Below are positions 58,589-64,000 of a stretch of 64,000 nucleotides of DNA, in pieces. The stretch comes from Terrimesophilobacter sp044464485 (GTDB lineage: Bacteria > Actinomycetota > Actinomycetes > Actinomycetales > Microbacteriaceae), in the NCBI GenBank assembly GCA_044464485.1, contig JBIQLG010000009.1:27560-91559 (forward strand), read 5' to 3'. Position numbers and translations under genes: made by a program. The stretch's first letter is position 1. Every line of letters begins with the position of its first letter. The notes under the pieces were generated by a model. The model was not told the DNA's origin. It did not search any database and saw nothing but the letters and a program-made list of their open reading frames with translations.

Positions 58589-58957
58589 CTAAATGACCTC
58601 CGGTGCCAGCGAGATGATCTTCATGAACTTCTTGTCGCGAAGCTCACGGCCAACCGGCCCGAAGATGCGGGTTCCACGGGGGTCCCCGTCGGCCTTCAGA
58701 AGCACAGCGGCATTCTCGTCAAACTTGATGTAGGAGCCGTCTGACCGACGCGTCTCCTTCTTGGTACGGACGATGACAGCCTTGACGACCTCGCCCTTCT
58801 TCACGTTGCCGCCCGGGATTGCATCCTTCACGGTCGCGACGATGACGTCGCCGAGGCCCGCGTAACGCCGGCCCGAGCCACCGAGAACGCGGATCGTGAG
58901 CAGCTCCTTGGCGCCGGTGTTATCGGCGACCTTGAGTCTGGATTCCTGCTGAAGCAT
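58589..58957 (-). CDS. rplN: 50S ribosomal protein L14
   Basis: A 122-residue protein with the usual start LQQESRLKVADNTGAKELLTIRVLGGS and the end RELRDKKFMKIISLAPEVI. Exact family length. It is 31 nt after rpsQ, with a GAAGAGGAAGA ribosome binding region. Confidence 0.98.
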   Translation of the reverse strand: MLQQESRLKVADNTGAKELLTIRVLGGSGRRYAGLGDVIVATVKDAIPGGNVKKGEVVKAVIVRTKKETRRSDGSYIKFDENAAVLLKADGDPRGTRIFGPVGRELRDKKFMKIISLAPEVI

Positions 58958-58988
58958 TGTTTCTTCCTCTTCACGAGTAGGCCGGGGC

Positions 58989-59282
58989 CTACTTGGCCTT
59001 CTCGACGATTTCAACCAGTCGCCAGCGCTTGGTCGCGCTGATCGGACGGGTTTCACTGATGACGACCAGGTCACCGATACCGGCGGAATTGGTCTCGTCG
59101 TGAACCTTGACCTTCGAGGTGCGACGAATGACCTTGCCATACAGCGGGTGCTTGACGCGGTCTTCCACCTCGACGACGATCGTCTTGTCCATTTTGTCGC
59201 TCGACACGTAGCCGCGACGAGTCTTGCGATAGCCGCGGTCGAGGGTTGCCTCGGCAGCGACCTTGTCTGTGGTCTTCGCCAT
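58989..59282 (-). CDS. rpsQ: 30S ribosomal protein S17
   Basis: A 97-residue OB-fold protein; the core DKMDKTIVVEVEDRVKHPLYGKVIRRTSKVKVHDETN is clear, preceded by about 28 residues of tail. The start overlaps the rpmC stop at 59282. Confidence 0.97.
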   Translation of the reverse strand: MAKTTDKVAAEATLDRGYRKTRRGYVSSDKMDKTIVVEVEDRVKHPLYGKVIRRTSKVKVHDETNSAGIGDLVVISETRPISATKRWRLVEIVEKAK

Positions 59283-59632
59283 TACTTGGTCTCCTCTGTC
59301 GTTGCGGTGTCATCGCGTGGCGCATCATCGGATGCCGCAGGCGCGTCGTCCGACTTTGTCGTCTTCTTTTTGGCCTTCGTCTCGCTCTTGGCGGGGAGTT
59401 CTACCGCAACCGGAGTAGCACGAATGCCGAGCTCACGTTCGCGAATGATCGTGTAGATGCGCGCGATGTCGCGCTTCACGGCACGCAGGCGTCCGTGGCT
59501 CTCCAGCTGGCCCGTCGCCGACTGGAAGCGAAGGTTGAACAGCTCTTCCTTTGCCTTCTTGAGTTCGTCAACAAGACGGGTGTCTTCAAAAGTGTCGAGC
59601 TCGTCCGGGCGAAGCTCCTTGGAACCGATCAT
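59282..59632 (-). CDS. rpmC: 50S ribosomal protein L29 with Lys/Asp-rich C-terminal tail
   Basis: A 116-residue protein. The helical core (LRPDELDTFEDTRLVDELKKAKEELFNLRFQSATGQLESHGRLRAVKRDIARIYTIIRERELG, stated in parts here for recognition) covers residues 7-70; residues 75-116 add a Lys- then Asp/Ala/Thr-rich tail not found in E. coli L29. The ATG overlaps the rplP stop (TAATG). Confidence 0.95.
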   Translation of the reverse strand: MIGSKELRPDELDTFEDTRLVDELKKAKEELFNLRFQSATGQLESHGRLRAVKRDIARIYTIIRERELGIRATPVAVELPAKSETKAKKKTTKSDDAPAASDDAPRDDTATTEETK

Positions 59633-60051
59633 TATGCGTCGCCCTCCTCGCGCTTGATGATGCGTGCCTTGAGGGGCAGCTTGTGGATGGCACGCGTGAG
59701 TGCCTCGCGAGCAACGGTCTCGTTGACACCGCTCAGTTCGAACAGCACGCGGCCTGGTTTGATGTTCGCGACCCACCACTCGGGTGATCCCTTACCGGAA
59801 CCCATGCGGGTTTCGGCCGGTTTCTTCGTGATCGGGCGGTCGGGGAAAACGTTGATCCAGACCTTTCCACCACGTTTGATGTGACGGGTCATCGCGATAC
59901 GAGCGGCTTCAATTTGGCGGTTCGTGACGTATGCGGGCGTTATCGCCTGAATGCCGAACTCGCCGAACGAAACCTTCGTGCCGCCGCTGGCCTGGCCACG
60001 TCGACCAGGGTGGTGCTGCTTACGGTGTTTGACCTTACGTGGAATAAGCAT
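59632..60051 (-). CDS. rplP: 50S ribosomal protein L16
   Basis: A 139-residue protein starting LIPRKVKHRKQHHPGRRG and containing RMGSGKGSPEWWVANIKPGRVLFEL. Normal length. It overlaps rpmC and follows rpsC with a single-base gap. Confidence 0.98.
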   Translation of the reverse strand: MLIPRKVKHRKQHHPGRRGQASGGTKVSFGEFGIQAITPAYVTNRQIEAARIAMTRHIKRGGKVWINVFPDRPITKKPAETRMGSGKGSPEWWVANIKPGRVLFELSGVNETVAREALTRAIHKLPLKARIIKREEGDA

Positions 60052-60052
60052 T

Positions 60053-60817
60053 TTAGGCCTCTGCTCCTACTGCCGCGGGAGCGGCATCCGTGCGGGCCCC
60101 ACGACGCGGACGGTCGCCGCCGTCGCGGCGCTCGGGGCGCTGCGACTTCTGGCTTGCCTGCTCGCGGGCGAGCTCGCGGTTGGTGATGTCACCCTTGTAA
60201 ATCCACACCTTGACGCCGATGCGGCCGAACGTCGTCCGCGCCTCGTAGAAGCCGTAGTCGATGTTGGCGCGCAGCGTGTGCAGCGGCACGCGGCCTTCGC
60301 GGTAGAACTCGGAGCGGCTCATTTCCGCACCGCCCAGTCGGCCGGAAACCTGGATGCGAACACCCTTGGCTCCCGCACGCTGAGCACCCTGCAGCCCCTT
60401 GCGCATGGCGCGACGGAACGCGACGCGCGCACTCAGCTGCTCCGCGATGCCCTGGGCAACCAGTTGCGCCTCGGCCTCCGGATTCTTCACCTCGAGGATG
60501 TTGAGCTGAATCTGCTTGTTCGTGAGCTTCTCGAGGTCGGTGCGGATGCGCTCCGCCTCCGCGCCGCGACGGCCGATCACGATGCCGGGACGCGCCGTGT
60601 GGATGTCCACGCGAACTCGGTCGCGCGTGCGCTCGATCTCGATGCGCGCGACGCCGGCGCGGTCAAGCGACGACTTCAGCAGGTTGCGGATCTTCACGTC
60701 TTCGGCGACGAAGTCGCTGTAGCGTTGTCCGGCCTTCGTCGAGTCGGAGAACCATCGCGACACGTGATCGGTCGTGATTCCCAGACGGAAACCGTAGGGG
60801 TTTACTTTCTGTCCCAT
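60053..60817 (-). CDS. rpsC: 30S ribosomal protein S3
   Basis: A 254-residue protein: GQKVNPYGFRLGITTDHVSRWF, the KH domain with IVIGRRGAEAERIRTDLEKLT, and ADIDYGFYEARTTFGRIGVKVWIYKGD-type C-terminal domain. A 40-residue Arg/Glu/Ala-rich tail follows, as in other actinobacteria. The start overlaps the rplV stop at 60817. Confidence 0.98.
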   Translation of the reverse strand: MGQKVNPYGFRLGITTDHVSRWFSDSTKAGQRYSDFVAEDVKIRNLLKSSLDRAGVARIEIERTRDRVRVDIHTARPGIVIGRRGAEAERIRTDLEKLTNKQIQLNILEVKNPEAEAQLVAQGIAEQLSARVAFRRAMRKGLQGAQRAGAKGVRIQVSGRLGGAEMSRSEFYREGRVPLHTLRANIDYGFYEARTTFGRIGVKVWIYKGDITNRELAREQASQKSQRPERRDGGDRPRRGARTDAAPAAVGAEA

Positions 60818-61212
60818 TACTTCTTCCCTGCCTTCTTCGAGGCCTGCTCGACGTGGGCATCGGTTGGCGTCGACAGCACGATGGTGATGTGACTCGTTCG
60901 CTTCAGAATTTGGAATGCGCGACCCTGAGCGCGCGGCTGAAACCGCTTGAGCGTTGCACCGTCATCGACGAACGCCTTCGAAACGAACAGGTCCTGTTCG
61001 TCGAGGTAGCTGTTTTCGTTGTCAGCCTTCACGCGGGCATTCGCCATCGCCGAAGCAACGAGCTTGTACACCGGCTCGCTCGCACCCTGAGGGGCGAACT
61101 TCAGGATCGCAAGGGCCTCAGCGGCCTGCTTGCCACGAATCATGTTGACGACACGACGAGCCTTCTGAGGCGTCACGCGGATGTGTCGCACGCGGGCGAT
61201 CGACTCCACCAT
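60817..61212 (-). CDS. rplV: 50S ribosomal protein L22
   Basis: A 131-residue protein with ARVRHIRVTPQKARRVVNMIRGKQ and the exit-tunnel hairpin region TLKRFQPRAQGRAFQILKRTSHITIVL. A short Lys-rich tail ends it. It lies 26 nt after rpsS. Confidence 0.98.
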   Translation of the reverse strand: MVESIARVRHIRVTPQKARRVVNMIRGKQAAEALAILKFAPQGASEPVYKLVASAMANARVKADNENSYLDEQDLFVSKAFVDDGATLKRFQPRAQGRAFQILKRTSHITIVLSTPTDAHVEQASKKAGKK

Positions 61213-61238
61213 TTCTTCTCCTCCTTCACGTCACCGGG

Positions 61239-61520
61239 TTAGCGGCGACGGCCCTTCTTGTCGTCCTTCTCGTGGCCGCGGAAGGTGCGGGTCGGGGCGA
61301 ACTCCCCAAGTTTGTGTCCGACCATCGTCTCGGTGACGAAAACCGGAATGTGCTTGCGGCCGTCGTGAACCGCGATCGTGTGTCCCAGCATCGCCGGAAC
61401 GATCATCGAACGGCGCGACCAGGTCTTGATCACGTTCTTGCTCTTGGCCGTGTTCGCGGCGACAACCTTGCGGAGCAGGTGATCGTCGACGAAGGGGCCC
61501 TTCTTAAGACTGCGTGGCAT
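61239..61520 (-). CDS. rpsS: 30S ribosomal protein S19
   Basis: A 93-residue protein: PRSLKKGPFVDDHLLRKV, VIKTWSRRSMIVPAMLGHTIAVHDGRKHIPV and TRTFRGHEKDDKKGRRR. Normal length. Confidence 0.98.
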   Translation of the reverse strand: MPRSLKKGPFVDDHLLRKVVAANTAKSKNVIKTWSRRSMIVPAMLGHTIAVHDGRKHIPVFVTETMVGHKLGEFAPTRTFRGHEKDDKKGRRR

Positions 61521-61547
61521 CTTCTGTACTCTGTCCTATTCCCTGGC

Positions 61548-62387
61548 CTACTTGCGCTTCTTGCCGACGGTCCGTCGACGAACAATGAGTTTGTCGCTCT
61601 CGAGGTTTGGCTTGCGGGTGCGGCCTTCCTTCTGGCCCCACGGGCTCACCGGGTGACGCCCGCCGGACGTCTTGCCCTCACCACCACCGTGCGGGTGGTC
61701 AACGGGGTTCATGGCGACACCGCGCACGGTCGGGCGAACGCCTTTCCACCGCATGCGGCCGGCCTTACCCCAGCTGATGTTCGACTGTTCGGCGTTGCCG
61801 ACCTCGCCGATCGTTGCGCGGCAACGCGCATCCACATTGCGGATCTCACCGCTCGGAAGACGAAGCTGAGCGTAGGGGCCGTCCTTGGCGACGAGTCGCA
61901 CGCTCGCACCCGCGGAACGTGCCATCTTCGCGCCTCCGCCCGGCTTGAGCTCGATCGCGTGAATTACGGTACCCACCGGGATGTTGCGCAGCGGCAAGTT
62001 GTTGCCCGGCTTGATGTCCGCGGATGCGCCCGACTCGACGATGTCGCCCTGCTTGAGCTTGTCCGGCGCGATGATGTATCGCTTGGTACCGTCAACGAAG
62101 TGCAATAGCGCGATGCGCGCGGTGCGGTTCGGGTCGTACTCGATGTGGGCGACCTTGGCGTTGACGCCATCCTTGTCGTTGCGCTTGAAGTCGATCACTC
62201 GGTACTGGCGCTTGTGCCCGCCGCCGATGTGGCGCGTCGTGATGCGGCCGGCATTGTTGCGTCCACCGGTTTTCGGCAGGGGACGAAGCAGCGACTTCTC
62301 CGGAGTCGAGCGCGTGATCTCAGCGAAATCTGCGACCGACGAGCCGCGGCGACCTGGCGTCGTGGGCTTGTATTTGCGAATAGACAT
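61548..62387 (-). CDS. rplB: 50S ribosomal protein L2
   Basis: A 279-residue protein starting SIRKYKPTTPGRRGSSVADFAEI. The peptidyl-transferase-proximal region AMNPVDHPHGGGEGKTSGGRHPVSPWG contains the essential His. Normal length, 18 nt after rplW. Confidence 0.98.
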   Translation of the reverse strand: MSIRKYKPTTPGRRGSSVADFAEITRSTPEKSLLRPLPKTGGRNNAGRITTRHIGGGHKRQYRVIDFKRNDKDGVNAKVAHIEYDPNRTARIALLHFVDGTKRYIIAPDKLKQGDIVESGASADIKPGNNLPLRNIPVGTVIHAIELKPGGGAKMARSAGASVRLVAKDGPYAQLRLPSGEIRNVDARCRATIGEVGNAEQSNISWGKAGRMRWKGVRPTVRGVAMNPVDHPHGGGEGKTSGGRHPVSPWGQKEGRTRKPNLESDKLIVRRRTVGKKRK

Positions 62388-62405
62388 GTGTTTTCCTTAC
62401 GCGCC

Positions 62406-62705
62406 TTAACCGACAGCCGTGAAGATGTCGATGGAGCCGGACTTGAGCGTGACGATGGCGCGCTTGGTGTCCTTGCGCTTGCCGGTACCGAATCTCGTAC
62501 GGCGCGTCTTGCCCTTTTTGTTGAGGGTGTTGATCGAGGCGACCTTGACGTTGAAGATCTTCTCCACCGCGAGTTTGATTTCCGTCTTGTTCGACCGGGG
62601 GTCCACCTCGAAGGTGTACTTGCCCTGATCGATGAGTCCGTAGCTCTTCTCGGAGACTACGGGCGACAGGATGACGTCGCGGGGGTCCTTGTAGGTGGCG
62701 CTCAT
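62406..62705 (-). CDS. rplW: 50S ribosomal protein L23
   Basis: A 99-residue protein: PRDVILSPVVSEKSYGLIDQGKYTFEVDPRSNKTEIK and VASINTLNKKGKTRRTRFG. It docks trigger factor and SRP at the tunnel exit. The start overlaps the rplD stop by 4 nt. Confidence 0.98.
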   Translation of the reverse strand: MSATYKDPRDVILSPVVSEKSYGLIDQGKYTFEVDPRSNKTEIKLAVEKIFNVKVASINTLNKKGKTRRTRFGTGKRKDTKRAIVTLKSGSIDIFTAVG

Positions 62706-63355
62706 GCGCTTGCCTCCTCGGTGTTCTTGCTGTTCACAAAGGCGTCGAATGCGCCTTTGGTGAAGATGATGTCGTCGCTCACGAGCACGTCGTATGCGTT
62801 CAACTGGTCTGCCGGCAGAACGTGAACGCTCTGAATGTTGCGTACGCTCTTGTAACTCAGCTCGTCGCTGCGCTCCAGAACGATGAGCACGTTCTTGCTC
62901 GAGGCGATGTCGGAAAGCAGCGCAGCAACGGCCTTCGTCGATGGAGCGTCGCCCGCGGATAGAGAGTCGATGACGTGGATGCGGCCACCACGGGCACGGT
63001 CAGAAAGTGCTCCGAGCAACGCCGCGGCAATCATCTTCTTCGGCGTGCGCTGTGAGTAGTCGCGGGGCTGCGGTCCGTGGACGACGCCGCCGCCGCGGTG
63101 CTGAGGCATGCGGATGGAACCCTGGCGCGCCCGACCCGTGCCTTTTTGCTTGTGCGGCTTGCGGCCGGAACCGGATACCTCACCGCGACCGAGAGTAGCG
63201 TGCGTCCCCTGGCGGGCAGCCGCACGCTGAGCGACAACCACCTGGTGGATGAGCGGGATGTTGGTCTGGACGTCGAACACCTCAGCAGGAAGGTCCACAG
63301 TGCTGACCTTCTTGCCTTTCGTATCGATCACATCGAGCGTCATAGCGTCGGACAT
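62702..63355 (-). CDS. rplD: 50S ribosomal protein L4
   Basis: A 217-residue protein with the tunnel-lining loop TRE-type region GEVSGSGRKPHKQKGTGRARQGSIRMPQHRGGG and YSQRTPKKMIAAALLGALSDRAR. It has a short leader, SDAMTLDVIDTKGKKV. It starts 4 nt after the rplC stop. Confidence 0.98.
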   Translation of the reverse strand: MSDAMTLDVIDTKGKKVSTVDLPAEVFDVQTNIPLIHQVVVAQRAAARQGTHATLGRGEVSGSGRKPHKQKGTGRARQGSIRMPQHRGGGVVHGPQPRDYSQRTPKKMIAAALLGALSDRARGGRIHVIDSLSAGDAPSTKAVAALLSDIASSKNVLIVLERSDELSYKSVRNIQSVHVLPADQLNAYDVLVSDDIIFTKGAFDAFVNSKNTEEASA

Positions 63356-63359
63356 AGCC

Positions 63360-64000
63360 TTACGCCTCCTTCACTGAAGTGCGAACAAAGACGATGCGTC
63401 CGCGAGCTCCTGGAACAGCGCCTTTGACGAGCAAGAGGCCCTTGTCGAGATCTACCGCGTGAACGGTAAGCCCGAGCACGGAAACACGCTCTCCACCCAT
63501 CCGGCCGGCCATCCGCATGCCCTTGAACACGCGGCTCGGGGTCGAGGATGCGCCGATCGAGCCCGGCTTGCGGTGGTTGCGGTGCGCACCGTGGCTCGCA
63601 CTGACGCCCTGGAAGTTGTGGCGCTTCATGACGCCGGCGAAGCCCTTGCCCTTGCTCGTGCCGACAACGTCGACGCGATGTCCGGCCTCAAAAATGTCGA
63701 CCGACAGTTCCTGTCCCGGTGCGTATTCGGCGGCGTCTGCCGTGCGAATTTCGGTGAGGTGGCGGCGAGGCGTCACTCCCGCCTTCGCGAAGTGGCCGGT
63801 CGCCGGCTTGTTCGCCTTGCGAGGGTCGATCTGGCCATACGCGATCTGCACCGCGCTGTATCCGTCGATCTCCGGGGTGCGAACCTGCGTTACGACATTC
63901 GGGGACATCTCAATAACCGTTACCGGGATGAGCTTGTTGTTGGCATCCCACACCTGGGTCATGCCGAGCTTGGTGCCCAGCAGTCCCTTCGTGGTTCTCG
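63360..64000 (-). CDS. rplC: 50S ribosomal protein L3, N-terminus beyond the window
   Basis: The reading frame stays open to the right edge. The residues upstream of the first internal Met are TKGLLGTKLG, the conserved L3 N-terminus, so the start codon lies a few bases outside the window and about 213 codons are visible. The core has KRHNFQGVSASHGAHRNHRKPGSIGASSTPSRVFKGMRMAGRMG. L3 begins the S10-type cluster here; rpsJ is expected just upstream, outside the window. Confidence 0.97.
   Translation of the reverse strand, partial: RTTKGLLGTKLGMTQVWDANNKLIPVTVIEMSPNVVTQVRTPEIDGYSAVQIAYGQIDPRKANKPATGHFAKAGVTPRRHLTEIRTADAAEYAPGQELSVDIFEAGHRVDVVGTSKGKGFAGVMKRHNFQGVSASHGAHRNHRKPGSIGASSTPSRVFKGMRMAGRMGGERVSVLGLTVHAVDLDKGLLLVKGAVPGARGRIVFVRTSVKEA

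Noticed and set aside
1..64000. tRNA, rRNA, insertion sequence, prophage or origin of replication
   Set aside because: No cloverleaf with CCA-end pattern, no transposase or integrase motif, no dnaA-box cluster was seen by eye; a dedicated tRNA scan would settle the first point.

Overview
The window is a chromosomal core region of a high-GC Gram-positive bacterium, most likely an actinobacterium of the Microbacteriaceae (Micrococcales). The evidence is the gene content and order: succinyl-CoA ligase next to a PerM/DUF6350 membrane protein and purN; a GuaB3-type IMPDH paralogue near SURF1, a DUF3817 protein and guaA; the glmS-acpS-alr-tsaE-tsaB-rimI-tsaD chain leading to groES; a CIRCE operator at groES; many 1-4 nt start/stop overlaps; GTG starts; and Ala/Lys/Pro- or acid-rich tails on several ribosomal proteins. 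The family is an inference from gene order, and I cannot name a genus.

Layout. 1-4.6 kb, minus strand: lipoprotein esterase, sucC, sucD, DUF6350, purN (cut by the window edge). 4.6-9.7 kb, minus: RNB-family ribonuclease, a UvrD/PcrA helicase whose 3' end carries a 65-bp tandem duplication, and a glycerophosphodiester phosphodiesterase. 9.7-11.3 kb, plus: a zinc-ribbon/TM microprotein, a small membrane protein and a Bax-inhibitor-1 family protein. 11.4-16.9 kb, minus: guaB3-glpD-SURF1-DUF3817-guaA. 17-23.4 kb: a MalY-like PLP enzyme (plus), then on the minus strand an AbiEi-like/PD-(D/E)XK orphan, an ABC-F ATPase, an S51 peptidase and guaB. 23.6-31.7 kb: a branched-chain amino acid ABC transporter (permease with a secreted N-terminal domain, second permease, two ATPases) convergent with two substrate-binding lipoproteins and a RarD-type exporter; REP-like arrays lie at the convergence point. 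31.7-42 kb: groES with CIRCE, a THUMP-like methyltransferase, DUF2752, two DUF4190 proteins, the t6A/alr/acpS/glmS chain, and coaA. 42.3-48.9 kb: glmM, rpsI, rplM, truA, a tandem-GNAT protein and an acyltransferase-SGNH protein. 49-64 kb: a long ribosomal supercluster, transcribed on the minus strand from rplC (cut by the right edge) to rplQ.

Functionally the window is dominated by housekeeping: translation (21 ribosomal protein genes plus rpoA, infA, secY, adk), guanine nucleotide synthesis (guaA, guaB, guaB3), amino sugar and cell wall precursors (glmS, glmM, alr), tRNA t6A modification (tsaB/D/E) and coenzyme A/ACP maturation (coaA, acpS). I found no prophage, IS element, CRISPR array, tRNA or rRNA gene, and no convincing new multi-gene system. 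The most unusual signals are small: the 65-bp duplication that appears to have separated two translationally coupled genes, the REP-like arrays at the liv junction, the permease with an extracytoplasmic domain, the ~130-residue basic tail on L15, structured leaders before rpoA and the ABC-F gene, and a cluster of GTNAC half-sites upstream of livJ. Most intergenic gaps are under 250 bp; the one over 300 bp (27620-27965) is filled by repeats and a terminator.
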